DNA of 64,000 bases from Pyrenula massariospora (Eukaryota; Ascomycota; Eurotiomycetes; Pyrenulales; Pyrenulaceae). The notes beneath the pieces are model-generated. The model did not search any database, was not told the origin of the DNA, and worked only from the letters and a program-made list of their open reading frames with translations. Shown here piece by piece: positions 13,076 to 23,050 of this stretch; within the stretch, counting starts at the first letter, position 1; each line of letters begins with the position of its first letter. The DNA lies in the NCBI GenBank assembly GCA_021030905.1, contig JAGFMI010000007.1, positions 310,001-374,000 of the forward strand, written 5' to 3'. A program made the position numbers and the translations under genes.

Positions 13076-14086
13076 AGTTAGGGAGATTAAAGACAGAGGG
13101 TGAATACTCCTTTCTTTGGTAAATCAATTAAGAAGTCCTCTAGCAGTCCCACAATATGAAATCAGTGTCGATCGAAAATGGTCTATACGCTTCTTTGCGG
13201 GAGTCAACAGGTATCAGTAAGACTCGGCGGCATCAGCAGAGCCGCACAAGGGGCCATGGTAGTTAATACTTGATGCAGGGCTGCGATATGTCTCTAGCCC
13301 CCACCGGCGTGGCCGACACAGGGGCATTGTCCGGGAGCCTAACAATCAAAGATGATGGTTGGGCGCACTCCTGCCATGTCTTACATACTATTTATGAACA
13401 CTCAACCCACGCTTCTGGACCATGACACTGGTATTAAGTGTGCACCCTAGAGGCATATTCTCGCAATACACCATGCTGTCAAGGTCCAAAAATGACAACA
13501 GAGTGTAGCTCCTATGGCCTCAAGTTGGAAGAATCATCAGGGCAATTGGCCACGCCGCTGTCTCCGATGCATAGGGCAAAAGTACTGAAGAGGGGATTAA
13601 GGTTGTCATCAGACTCCGGCTTTAGAATAAATAATAAGCCCAGACTAATTGCTCGTCAAAACCATGGTCTTTAGCCCCTTTTTGTTGTCGAATGGCGGTA
13701 AACATTTCGAGTAAACTATTTCACAGAGGGCCGATCTGAGGAAGCTACGAGCCCGAGTGCGAGCCCGAGTGCTGGGGGCGCGACCGCCTAAAAGTTTGCT
13801 CAGTTTGCTCCCCGCCTCCAGCAATTTTCGCTCCAGCGCCTTACGCCCTCTACCCTACCGGTCTCACTATGACGGAACAGGAGCCGTGGCGCCAACGGGC
13901 AATCAGCAAAAAAGCCTTCCTTCCCCACAAGATAAGATAAGATGATAGCCCCTCATTAACTTAGCATCACCGCGAGCTCTTAGCGGCGCAAATTTCTATC
14001 AAGAGCATGTGTATCTGCACATTAGGTTGTGCTGAGTCTTTCCCCACTCATGTAGCAAAATTAGTTTCGTACTTGTGGTGTTCAAC
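13076..14086. other. divergent intergenic region
   Basis: This is upstream of both the NLR gene and the TDA3-like gene. The open frames here are short and have no recognisable features. A small direct repeat (GCCCGAGTGC twice) lies near 13752-13772. GATA-type sites near 13931 are listed separately. Confidence 0.6.
13931..13941 (+). promoter_or_regulatory. overlapping GATAAG sites (candidate AreA/NIT2 sites)
   Basis: The sequence GATAAGATAAG holds two overlapping GATAAG motifs, with a further GATGATAG directly downstream. It lies about 150 bp upstream of the TDA3-like oxidoreductase start. Paired GATA motifs are the usual binding target of fungal nitrogen-regulatory GATA factors. The site is seen directly; its use is inferred. 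Confidence 0.4.
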
Positions 14087-15417
14087 ATGTCCACAGAAGA
14101 GAGCAGGAACATTGTCGTAATAGGTCAGTCATCCTGCCCTTGAAGCGCGCTATGATGTTGATATTAAAGTCAAGCTTAGGAGGTGGTATCATTGGGTGTA
14201 CTACCGCCTATTTTCTTACACGACACCCATCCTTCAGCCCTTCGAAGCATAGTGTCACTCTGATCGAAGCAACAAAGATAGCGGGCGGCGCGTCTGGAAA
14301 GGCTGGAGGTCTGCTTGGGTTATGGGCCTACCCAAGCTCCATTGTCCCGCTCAGCTATCGTCTCCACGCAGAGCTTGCGAAAGAACACAATGGAGACAAG
14401 AGATGGGGCTATCGACAGATATTCGTGGGCCAGATATCCGCAAAAGGTAGACATCTGAAGCAGAAATCCACAGACAAAAATAGCACCGCACACTCCAACG
14501 GTACTGCTGCCGGCGAACATGTGTCCCTAGAGAAAAGAGGCAAGGAATCCCTCGGCCGACTGCGCGCGGCTGGCATCCCGAAAGATCTTGACTGGCTCGA
14601 CCCGTCTACCCTCGAATCCTACGATAGCATGGGCAACCCCAGCAACACCGCCCAAGTCCATCCCTACCAATTCACCACCTCCATGGCAGACCTCGCCACA
14701 GAAAAGGGCGCCAAAATAGTCTTCGGCACCGTGACCGCCATTGACCGCCCCTCTAACCGTGTCAAATCCGTGACATATACCGACAAAGAAACCTCCCAAG
14801 CAGTCACCCTCCCCGCCACCGACATCGTCATCTGCGCCGGCCCCTGGTCCCAACACATCTTTCCCCCCGCCCCAATCTCCGCCCTCCGCGCCCACAGCGT
14901 CACGATCCGCCCCACCCGCCCAGTCTCCCCCTACGCAATATTCACCGACATCCAACTGCCCCCCGGCTTCGGCCGCCGCACCGACGAAGTCCTCTCCTCC
15001 TCCCGCTCCAAACGCGGCGAACACGTCACCCCCGAAATCTACGCCCGCCCCAATCAAGAAGTCTACGCCTGTGGCGAAGGCGATACACTCGTCCCCCTAC
15101 CCCCGACAACCGCGGGCGTCGAGACGGTCGGCTCGCGCTGTCAGGACATCGTGGACTACTGCGCGAGCATCTCGGACGAGCTGGGGGACGGGGAGGTGAC
15201 GGCGCGGCAGGCGTGTTATCTGCCGCGGGTGAGTGATGGGGGTGGGGGGCCGCTGGTGGGGAAGACGGGGGTGGAGGGGTTGTTTTTGGCGGCGGGGCAT
15301 TGGTGCTGGGGAATCCAGAATGGGCCGGGGACGGGGAAGGTGATGAGTGAGTTTGTGTTTGAGGGGGAGGCGAAGAGTGCGAAAATTGGGGGCTTGGATC
15401 CGAGGAGGTTTCTGTGA
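14087..15417 (+). CDS. TDA3: FAD-dependent oxidoreductase, TDA3-like (DAO family)
   Basis: Exons are 14087-14123 and 14180-15417 with a 56-nt intron; the product is 424 residues. Splicing creates the Rossmann nucleotide-binding motif VVIGGGIIGCTTAYFL at residues 10-25, interrupted exactly within the GxGxxG codons. Later blocks are GGASGKAGGLL, a central DIVICAGPWSQ strand, EIYARPNQEVYACGEGD, and a C-terminal GLFLAAGHWCWGIQNGPGTG followed by VMSEFVFEG. These match yeast Tda3, a putative D-amino-acid-oxidase-type flavoprotein implicated in late endosome to Golgi trafficking; its substrate is unknown. The FAD fold is clear, the trafficking role is by homology. Base composition changes sharply inside the gene: C-rich until about 15110, then G-rich to the stop. 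Confidence 0.88.
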
Positions 15418-15919
15418 GAGGTGGATTGTTCGGAGTGCTGCTGAGGGTTTTGTGTCTGAGAAAACGTATGAGGAAATGCGAGACATGTGTGATGCTGTAA
15501 GTTAGGATATCAGAGTGTTCACAGACTGTACAATATCTGAGTAATGGATGGTCGAGATAAGAATTAAATTTTTATCACGCTTCCTGCCTTCACTGACGTG
15601 CGATCCGAAAGAAAGCATATCCCAATCGGCGATCATGCGTCTAAACTTGGCAAGGCCATTAGCCGTAGCCAGACCTCTTCAAGTAAGGCCGAAGGTATAT
15701 CATTGAACTTGAGCAAACTCCACGGCCACCTGGTATCTACTTCAGCTACCCGTCTACCTATCCTCCCACTACCATTCAGCGCTGTGTGCACCCTTGGTCT
15801 GCACTGAACGTACATACTCTGACCAGCCCTAACTTAACCATCACCCTCTACCGTTTATCGTAAGAAACAGTGCAATCCCCCTCAACTGCACTAACACTTC
15901 ATATCTCAGAGCCATGGAC
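15418..15919. other. intergenic region between the TDA3-like gene and the 22-bp repeat array
   Basis: Short open frames near 15598-15815 exist on both strands but are not convincing as genes. I see no other structure before the tandem array begins at 15920. Confidence 0.55.
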
Positions 15920-16183
15920 AAGGTCGTAGGGGGTTATAAATAAGGTCGTAGGGGTATACAAATAAGATCATAAGGGAGCATGGATGTGGTCATAGAGGGA
16001 TGTAAAAAAGATTGTAAAGAGCTTTAGAGGAAGTTATTGAGGAATATAGATGAGATCATAGAAGAATATAGACACTGTTATATAAAGGTATAGATGAGGT
16101 TATAGAGAGATATAAATAACATTGTAAGGGAACATAGACGAGGTTATAGGGTAATTAATGAGGTCGTCGGGAAAGATAGGCAA
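15920..16183 (+). repeat. degenerate 22-bp tandem repeat, about 12 copies
   Basis: Units of exactly 22 bp follow each other from 15920 to about 16139, followed by a 20-bp unit and a partial one. The first unit reads AAGGTCGTAGGGGGTTATAA plus AT; later ones keep a pattern GAGGTxATAGAGGxATATAGAT. Adjacent units differ at several positions, so the array is old or has lost G:C pairs by mutation. It leads directly into the dispersed repeat at 16160-16336. Confidence 0.85.
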
Positions 16184-16336
16184 CTAGTGTAGTAATCGTA
16201 TTAATGGTATGATTGGTTCTATGATGATTCTAAATGATTAATCAATAATACAATTATCTAGGAAGAAGGGAAGTAGTACTGTAAGTCTAGGCGTTGCCAG
16301 TGTGCCTTCCCCATGCACCTAATTTGATCCTGCCTA
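16160..16336 (+). repeat. dispersed repeat, copy A
   Basis: About 175 bp matches a segment near 46080-46258. Shared landmarks in the same order are GTCGGG, ATTGGTyCTATGATGA, GAAGTA, TAGGCGTTGCCA, GTGTyTTCCC and CCTGCCTAAC. No coding capacity or terminal repeats are evident, so the class of element is unknown. Its right end touches the stop of the neighbouring minus-strand gene. Confidence 0.7.
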
Positions 16337-17485
16337 ACCCCATATGAGTCCTCGCCAAACATTCGCACCCATGAACGTCCACCCCTCCTCCTCCCCATCC
16401 GTATCTAGCACCTTTAAAACCTTCCGCATGTGTCGGTTGTCCAGAGCCTCCTCGCTGTCCCGCACGGTGCGCACTTCGCGCTTTTCGGCCTCCAGCGCGC
16501 GTTCTAGGTCCTTGAAATTTATTTCTGTCCAAGTGGATGGGATTTTGGGGGGAAGGCGGTCGCGGGTGAGAAGTATTGACGACGGCGACCTGTTCTTGGT
16601 GTGTTGCACGAAGGCCCGGGTGGGGAGTAGATTTGGAGAAAGGGGCTCGTATTCTGGGTTCATCAGCTGGGCTAGGCAGAGGGTGGTGAAGTTGAGGGTG
16701 TTGGAGTTTGACAGGCCGGTAAATAGGATGCGGCAGATTGCTTTGTCCTGTGCCGACAGATCTGAGTCACTAATGTGTTGTGCGATACGGAGTTCTCTTT
16801 CCTTGTGAAATCTGTCCGTCGTGCTGAACTTACTAGCGAGCTTGGCTAGGAGTTTTAAGCTTTGTTTAAATTCGGGATAAATAGATAGGATGCGCCAGGG
16901 GGATTGGGGTTTGACCCGGGAATCAACATGCAGGATCTTGATGGATCGCAGCTGTGGTGCGAACGTGTCATCTGCCCGGTGAAGAAAGTTGGCTGTGCGG
17001 TGCAGGTCAGTGAACAGTTCTTGGACGGATGAATGTTCGAGCAGAAGCCATTTCGCAGCAGGGGTCATAAATAGACTCAGGGCCTCACGCTCTATGATAT
17101 CAATGTGGCGGACATGAGAAAAGTTGTAAAGACCGATAGCATATCTCAAGCCGTCCGTCTCACCAGGATTGAAGGAGGGAATTGGCCAGTCAACGTCAAT
17201 AAGACTAAAGACGGTTCGGCCGTACAGGATTGGAGCTCCTTCTAGATAAAGAATCCGACATGCATGTAGAATCTGGGTATGACAGTTCTGGTGTATTGGG
17301 GTCAAAAGAATGAAACTGCTGTCAGACGAGTCGAATAGGATTCCGTTGCGGGATTCTGTAACTCCGTTAAAATTATCTTCCATGTACCGGTAAAAATAAG
17401 GTGCAAGCAACTCTTCCAAAATAAAATGACGAACTTCTCTGGGAAGATTTAGAAGCGCCGACGTAGGCTTCGAAGAAACTTCCAT
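16334..17485 (-). CDS. F-box-like/DUF7730-like paralogue 1
   Basis: This is a single-exon frame of 383 residues. Near the N-terminus is LLNLPREVRHFILEELLAP, an F-box-like or 2EXR-like entry motif. It is followed by HTQILHACRILYLEGAPILYGRTVF, a block shared by all five members of the array. A middle SHVRHIDIIEREALSLF...LLLEHSS block and a C-terminal DRLPPKIPSTWTEINFKDLE...EGWTFMGANVW block are also shared. The ending W plus RGLIWG extends a few residues beyond the usual final GxxIW. The motifs suggest a substrate-adaptor or protein-binding role, but no function is established. The last 200 bp of coding are C-rich then G-rich on the plus strand. Confidence 0.75.
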   Translation of the reverse strand: MEVSSKPTSALLNLPREVRHFILEELLAPYFYRYMEDNFNGVTESRNGILFDSSDSSFILLTPIHQNCHTQILHACRILYLEGAPILYGRTVFSLIDVDWPIPSFNPGETDGLRYAIGLYNFSHVRHIDIIEREALSLFMTPAAKWLLLEHSSVQELFTDLHRTANFLHRADDTFAPQLRSIKILHVDSRVKPQSPWRILSIYPEFKQSLKLLAKLASKFSTTDRFHKERELRIAQHISDSDLSAQDKAICRILFTGLSNSNTLNFTTLCLAQLMNPEYEPLSPNLLPTRAFVQHTKNRSPSSILLTRDRLPPKIPSTWTEINFKDLERALEAEKREVRTVRDSEEALDNRHMRKVLKVLDTDGEEEGWTFMGANVWRGLIWG

Positions 17486-18799
17486 GACGGCCAGGGTACG
17501 AAGTTAGCCTTGTTCGAACACTTGGTGGGATAAAATATCTTGATTGCTGGTACAGCCTAATGAAGAAGTGGACTTTGCTTTCAAAGTCCCAGATCCGTTG
17601 GGGGATATTGATAGTAACTTATAGTCTCGGCCTGGCTCAATGAAGTGACCCTTCGAAAAGGCGGTTGGTGAAACGGCACCGTGAAGTTGGTGGCGACTAT
17701 GAGGCTTGCCATGATCCTGGAAACTGCGGTGAAAAGTCCATTACAATTGCATTCAGATGAGACGTTCTCTTTGAGAAAGCTGATGAATGTATAATAAAAT
17801 TCTTTGTGGGGAACTAGCGCTTCAGCGCTTGCACCATCATATGGTGTCAATCGATAGGGGTAGGCTAGAAGACCGTATATCACTATTAGTTAAATCCTAT
17901 ATTGAGGGTTCGCGTCGAATTGAAAGGAGCCATCATCAATAATATAATAGTACGATTATCCTTGACAAAGCCATTGAGTACTCGACATAAGCGAGTATCC
18001 AAGAGATGATTATCTTTTTCACTTTGGAGCATATCACAAGCAGCATCTCGTCGCTGTTGATCTACTTCAGGTACGACGTTAGCAGCCGCTCTTCACAGAG
18101 CCTACGGCTACGTCGTTGCGAGAAGGAGTCTCGAGGCAATACGCAGGGCTATTCTTGATTTTCGTTTTGAAAATTTGGCGTGTATGTCTACTACCCAAAC
18201 AAGTATAGTCAGCAGCGATATGGCTACATTTGTCTATTTCCTGTACTAATTTGAACTGTCGGGCTATAGCGGCCGATAAAACTCTAAGTAATAATGGTAC
18301 TCTACGCTCAAAAGATCTAGTATCCGAATGATCGTCGTCGCTTACTTTATGAGTAGAAAGTCTCGTTTGGTCAAAATCTGTAGGGATAAACTCTAGATCA
18401 TGATATCCGGTGCTACGACGGGTTTCATATTTTCAATCAAGTTCGCAGAAGCTTAGCACTGGATATATCATCTACATTCTTAATTACAAGGGATATTGTC
18501 CTTTTAATAGGCTCACGCTTCCATGTCACAAGACTTACAGGGCTCTCTCACTAGATCTACCGTTCCCTTTCACCGGATTCACAATTCCTTTTCACCAAGT
18601 TCCGAAAAAGACGTCTCTGTTGTAAATTACCAATCAAAGGCTGTACAACGCTATAAATACCCTTTGCGGAATATGACCGCTCTAAATTCATTCTTCCAAT
18701 TGATCTGCAAAGGCGACCGGGTTAATTCACCTCTTATTGTAGTTGCCGGGGTTACCCAGAACACACTGAGCTGCTACATGCTCCTTATTGCTTACCATC
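17486..18799. other. AT-rich spacer between paralogues 1 and 2
   Basis: This 1.3-kb stretch separates the diverging paralogues 1 and 2. A minus-strand frame at 17581-17883 contains IYGLLAYPYRLTPYDG, faintly like the EELLMPYRL segment of paralogue 2, and could be a decayed fragment, but the match is too short to call. Nothing else is supported. Confidence 0.5.
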
Positions 18800-19885
18800 A
18801 TGACAGTCTCCTCGTAATCGCTGTCGAATCTCATGCGCCTCCCAATCGAAGTTCGTGAAATTATCTTGGAAGAGCTACTCATGCCTTATCGTTTGCATTT
18901 GAAGAACAGAGGTATTGTCGACATCGGCAGGACTGTCCCCGCAGGTGTCTGTTATGATTTCTGTAGGGACGTTTTTCTAGGTACGATGTATTTCCGCTCC
19001 TGCTGTCATATCGATATACTTCGAGTATGTCGAACGCTCTATAAAGAGGGTTCACCGATTCTCTACGGAAGAACCGTGTTCATGCTGAATTTTCTTCCCG
19101 CTCCAACATCAACAATGATACCCATCAATCGTGTGCTCAGAAAATATGGACCTACATCGGACATAACACTCAAGGACAAGATCGGCCCGAATAATTGGTC
19201 TCACATCAAGCACATTCAACTCGCAGAAATAGACGCAAAAGGTCTGTTCCCTCTTATCGCCTTGACCTGGCTCCTCCGTCCAAACCACTCAATCCCATCC
19301 TTTTTCGCCCGCCTCCGCAACTCACACACCCAAGGCAGTTCGTTGCTACCACAACTCCACTCCGTCCAAATCCAACACGACCTTCCATCAAACCCGCCAC
19401 AGTTGTTCCCGCTCGAACAACTCGCTCGGTATACTCTCTCCGAAGAAGATCGGCACACGCTGGTCTTCCTCGCGCGAAAGAGGGTATGGAAAGCCATCAA
19501 ATGTGATCAAGATAGGAAGGGCTTGTCTCGTGTTCTCTCCACCGGCATATCTGACACCCGTACGTTCACGATCCTCTGCATCTTGCACCTTATTATCCAG
19601 AAACGTGACCTCACAAACTTACGCACGAAAGTATTCGAGCTGCCCGCGAAGAGTGGCTTTCAAGGTTCTACCCTGATCACCAAGGAACGCCAGCCGTTGC
19701 AGACGAGAAATGACTGGGTGGAGGTCGATGTGTTGGAATTGCAGCGGTCGATTGAGGATGAGAAGATCAAGATAAGTGAAATGATGGCTGGGGAAAGCCT
19801 GGGCAAGAAGAGGAAGATTGAACAATTTCTGAGGCAGCTGGGTGAGGGACACGGGTGGACTTTTATGGGTGGCAGGATTTGGTGA
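18800..19885 (+). CDS. F-box-like/DUF7730-like paralogue 2, with in-frame stop near ancestral start
   Basis: The longest intact frame begins at ATG 18833 (350 residues; MRLPIEVREIILEELLMPYR). It has the shared blocks CHIDILRVCRTLYKEGSPILYGRTVF, WSHIKHIQLAEIDAKGLF and a C-terminal GHGWTFMGGRIW. An in-frame ATG at 18800 begins MTVSS, then TAA at 18815-18817, then SLSNLMRLP. This aligns codon by codon with MEVSSKPTSALLNLP of paralogue 1, so the ancestral start was probably 18800 and codon 6 has become a stop. The gene may now start at 18833, losing 11 residues ahead of the LP-EVR motif, or it may be an early pseudogene. It is the only plus-strand member of the array. Confidence 0.7.
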
Positions 19886-20252
19886 ACGTGCAGTAGTGGT
19901 GATACAATTTGGCCTCATGTGATTAGTAGGTAGAAATTTCCGCAGTGGGTGAATCTCAATTGGAGCAATCGATGCTTGTTCAATTGTACCCATTTATATA
20001 GGCCAATTAGCCTAAGCTTCCGGTAGAGAGAGAGAATGTAGTATCTGGAGGGATTTTAAATCAGGAATTAGGTGATCTCTTATGAACCGAATCTTTCCTA
20101 GAGATGGAATGGTTGCTGGCAGCAACAAATTGAACAACGAGGTTAATTAAAAGGATACTGGATGGCTGGTGACTATTGCAAGGCTATCATGAAGCCATCT
20201 TCAATTTCGAAATCTCGACTAACTGCCTTGGCTAGGTAAATTGCCTTAAGCA
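19886..20252. other. convergent spacer
   Basis: This 367-bp region lies between the 3' ends of paralogues 2 and 3. I see no gene, and nothing beyond a short GA run near 20028. Confidence 0.55.
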
Positions 20253-21368
20253 TTACCATATCTGAGCGCCCATGAAGTACCATCCCCCGACACGTTCGAG
20301 CAACTTGAAAAATATACCATCTGGGCGTTGCGCGTCTCTCCAGGCAATTTCGTTCTGTCTGTGTTGCGCCGGATAAAACTGTCTTTTCACGTGCTCGAGA
20401 GACTCCTGCAGCTTCTGTACATCAATATCAATCCATGATTGCGGTAGATTCGAAGGGAGTCTGTCCTTGGTAACAAGCGTCGATGCGGCACATTTGTTCG
20501 TCTTTGGTATCAGAAAGACTCGGTGAGGATTCTTCCTTCCGCTCTGATTGTTGAAGCCCATAAGTCCTAGTAGACAGATGGTGATGAAGCCAGGTCTATC
20601 TGATATACCGTTTTCCAGTAGTTGATGCACCTTATTAGCTTTCGACCCCACGTATATGAGACGACAAGGCTCTCGTCCAAAGAGATGTTGGAGGCGATCT
20701 TTGTCTCTCTGAGTTAAGACTTGGCCAAGGTAAAATAGCGGAAATATGCCGGAAGCCACCATGGGACTGTGGTCGAACTTTATGGATTGCAGTTGCGGCA
20801 GTGAATATGGTTTTATCCCTCGCTTCAAGCCGAAGGTGTCGTAGTCCGCAGTGGAAAGCTCGTCAAATACTTCCAAAATCGACGGACCATCAAGCAGAAG
20901 CCATTTCAGTGCCACAATCGTGAGTAGTTCGAGAACATCATCTCCAAGAAGATCAACATGTCTGATGCTAGTCCAATTGTGTCTACCCATGTACCGTTCA
21001 AAGCTTCTAATTTTTGCCATTACCGGTGTGAAGTGTGAGCTTCTTAGTGCAAGGGGAGAATCTCTGGCAAAAGAGCTCAGGTTGATCACATTCTGTCCGT
21101 ACAAAATGCGGATACCATCTCGATAAAGCGTTTGACAGGTTCGGAGTATCTGAACAGTGCAGCCCATTTTTCTAGAACTCTGGTAACTAGTACTGTTGTA
21201 TCCTTCTTGCTCCCGGAAAGGCGGCGCATGGAGGGCCGCTCTTCTGGTACTGCCAGTGTCCTCATTGTAGAGGCGAGGTGCAGGAAGAAGCAAAAGCTTC
21301 AACGTCATCTGGCGGATTTCTGAAGGAAGCCTAAGGAGTGCAGATATAGGCTGTGAATCGTGTTTCAT
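20253..21368 (-). CDS. F-box-like/DUF7730-like paralogue 3
   Basis: This is a single-exon frame of 371 residues starting MKHDSQPISALLRLPSEIRQ. The start is supported because the distance from Met to the LPSEIR motif equals that in paralogue 1 to within a residue or two. Shared blocks are CTVQILRTCQTLYRDGIRILYGQNV, WTSIRHVDLLGDDVLELL, LLLDGPS and a C-terminal DRLPSNLPQSWIDIDVQKLQ leading to GGWYFMGAQIW at the very end. It keeps the canonical C-terminus. It is head-to-tail with paralogues 4 and 5. Function unknown; protein-interaction role inferred from the F-box-like start. Confidence 0.75.
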   Translation of the reverse strand: MKHDSQPISALLRLPSEIRQMTLKLLLLPAPRLYNEDTGSTRRAALHAPPFREQEGYNSTSYQSSRKMGCTVQILRTCQTLYRDGIRILYGQNVINLSSFARDSPLALRSSHFTPVMAKIRSFERYMGRHNWTSIRHVDLLGDDVLELLTIVALKWLLLDGPSILEVFDELSTADYDTFGLKRGIKPYSLPQLQSIKFDHSPMVASGIFPLFYLGQVLTQRDKDRLQHLFGREPCRLIYVGSKANKVHQLLENGISDRPGFITICLLGLMGFNNQSGRKNPHRVFLIPKTNKCAASTLVTKDRLPSNLPQSWIDIDVQKLQESLEHVKRQFYPAQHRQNEIAWRDAQRPDGIFFKLLERVGGWYFMGAQIW

Positions 21369-21874
21369 GATTGCAGTGGCTGAATGGTAGTAGAAAGACC
21401 GTCTATAGACCGAAAAGAGTCATTTAGTAGGCTGTGATCTCAATTTCGGGCGTTGTTCAATTTGGAAGTATCGTGGCAGAAAAGTACGAGCTTTGAAGCC
21501 GCGGATCTTGTGCGATTACCTGGGGTGTTTGGTCAACTTAATTCGATATCATATTGTGAGCTAAATCACCGTTGATAATGAAGATGAAATATAAATATTT
21601 CGAACAGTGATGTAGCTGGCATTAGGTGATGTGCATTTATGAACTAGTTCAACCAACGCATTTTAGGTGCAAATTGTGAACAAATTTGTAATTATTGGGT
21701 TTAATGAAATGAGCATGGTATCTAGTGAGATAATGCAATCGATCACAATGCGGCTGTTGAGTGAATGACTTGATGTTGCATCGTCAGATTGGGTGATAGG
21801 CCTTTACCTTCAGTGACACGCACGAGGGTTCGAAAATCCGGCATGGGCCAGATCCCATCCACCAACATTGTGAT
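21369..21874. other. AT-rich spacer between paralogues 3 and 4
   Basis: There is no gene here. A segment near 21830 (GAGGGTTCGAAAATCC) resembles a tRNA B box, but no tRNA fold can be completed around it. Confidence 0.55.
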
Positions 21875-23050
21875 TCAACCGAGTGGCTGACCCCAGCCCT
21901 TGTCCGTGCACTCCAGCTTCTCCACAATTTTCTTGATACCCTGTTCCTTGAGACTCAATTCCCCTTCTTCAGCCTGCAATGTCCGCAGCGAATGCTTGTC
22001 TTCTTCAAGCGTCTCTCGCAAGTCTTGCATATCAATTTCACGCCAGCCGCTTAACGCATTGGCTGGTATTCTATCCTGTGTTATTAGCAGCAAGTTTTCT
22101 TCACAGGTAGCACCAATGCTTTGGTTTTTCTGGAAAATTTTCGGCTTTCTTCGCTGACTTGACTGATCTTTCCACATCATGTAATCAAATAGGCAGAGTA
22201 TGATGAAATTATCCCCGCCGTCTTCCATGCCTGTACGTAGAATTCTGGAGAATGAGGAGGTCTCGTTCTTATCAATAATCTTGTTCCACTCGGAACAGTC
22301 TCTGCCCATAGCTGTCATGATGGCGCTTCTGTCGTTCTTCGAAATATAGTGCTGCAGATGACTGAATGGGTAAGGATCTCTATGCACAACTTTGCTCGCC
22401 AAATAGAAGAGACTGATTGATTGTAATTGAGGAAGCGAGCATATCCATGTCTTGCGACAAAAGTTTGAAGAAGAATGATCCGATCCACAATGAAGTGAAG
22501 AAAATTTGGTGGTCGACGGGTAATCTAGAAGTAGCCATTTCAAAGCGACCCAAGCAAAGTAAGAGTGAGCTTGAGATACATCGTATCCCAAAAGATCAAT
22601 ATGTCGAACAGTAGCCCAATTTGACGGTCCGATCGTCTTCCTGAAGTCAACCGTAGGCGTGTCCTCGATTCCGTGTCCATCTCTCTCAGATTTATAAATG
22701 TAGTTTGCTTGAAGATCTAGCCGATAGACATTGCCACCGTAAAGTAACGGAATGCCTTCCTGGTATAGTTTCCGGCATACCCGCAAGATTTGGGCAGAAA
22801 AGGTCGGCTCGTCAGAGTACCAGGACTTGAACCCTTTGCTTGTTTTAACGTACTCGGAGGTGTCGACCGCATCCAGTAGCCTTGGGTACGGATCATATCC
22901 GGAATATACCCGTACTGCAATTCTGCCGTCAACCGAGCAGCGAGGGACGGGAACAAGTAGCTCTTGCAGAATCAATCCACGGACATCATCTGGCAGGTTC
23001 ATGAATCTTGAGGTATTGGAGGCCGAGTCTACCACTGTGTCAAAGCTCAT
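21875..23050 (-). CDS. F-box-like/DUF7730-like paralogue 4
   Basis: This is a single-exon frame. I prefer the Met at 23050 (391 residues; MSFDTVVDSASNTSRFMNLP) over the upstream in-frame Met at 23083, because it gives an N-terminal leader close in length to the other members. Shared blocks are FMNLPDDVRGLILQELLVP, SAQILRVCRKLYQEGIPLLYGGNV, WATVRHIDLLGYDVSQ and a C-terminal DRIPANALSGWREIDMQDLRETL. The final GWTFMGxxIW of the family is replaced by GWGQPLG and a stop, so the last few conserved residues are lost or altered. The insertion of a DPYPRLLDAVD-containing loop after the entry motif is specific to this copy. Confidence 0.72.
   Translation of the reverse strand: MSFDTVVDSASNTSRFMNLPDDVRGLILQELLVPVPRCSVDGRIAVRVYSGYDPYPRLLDAVDTSEYVKTSKGFKSWYSDEPTFSAQILRVCRKLYQEGIPLLYGGNVYRLDLQANYIYKSERDGHGIEDTPTVDFRKTIGPSNWATVRHIDLLGYDVSQAHSYFAWVALKWLLLDYPSTTKFSSLHCGSDHSSSNFCRKTWICSLPQLQSISLFYLASKVVHRDPYPFSHLQHYISKNDRSAIMTAMGRDCSEWNKIIDKNETSSFSRILRTGMEDGGDNFIILCLFDYMMWKDQSSQRRKPKIFQKNQSIGATCEENLLLITQDRIPANALSGWREIDMQDLRETLEEDKHSLRTLQAEEGELSLKEQGIKKIVEKLECTDKGWGQPLG

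Noticed and set aside
14527-15057. Long Gly-rich minus-strand frame inside the TDA3-like gene
   Set aside because: It is a shadow produced by C-rich codons of the real plus-strand gene.
17581-17883. Possible sixth paralogue fragment (LLAYPYRLTPYDG)
   Set aside because: Only a handful of residues resemble the array family; could be chance.
21815-21865. B-box-like GGGTTCGAAAATCC
   Set aside because: No matching A box, acceptor stem or anticodon arm can be placed around it.
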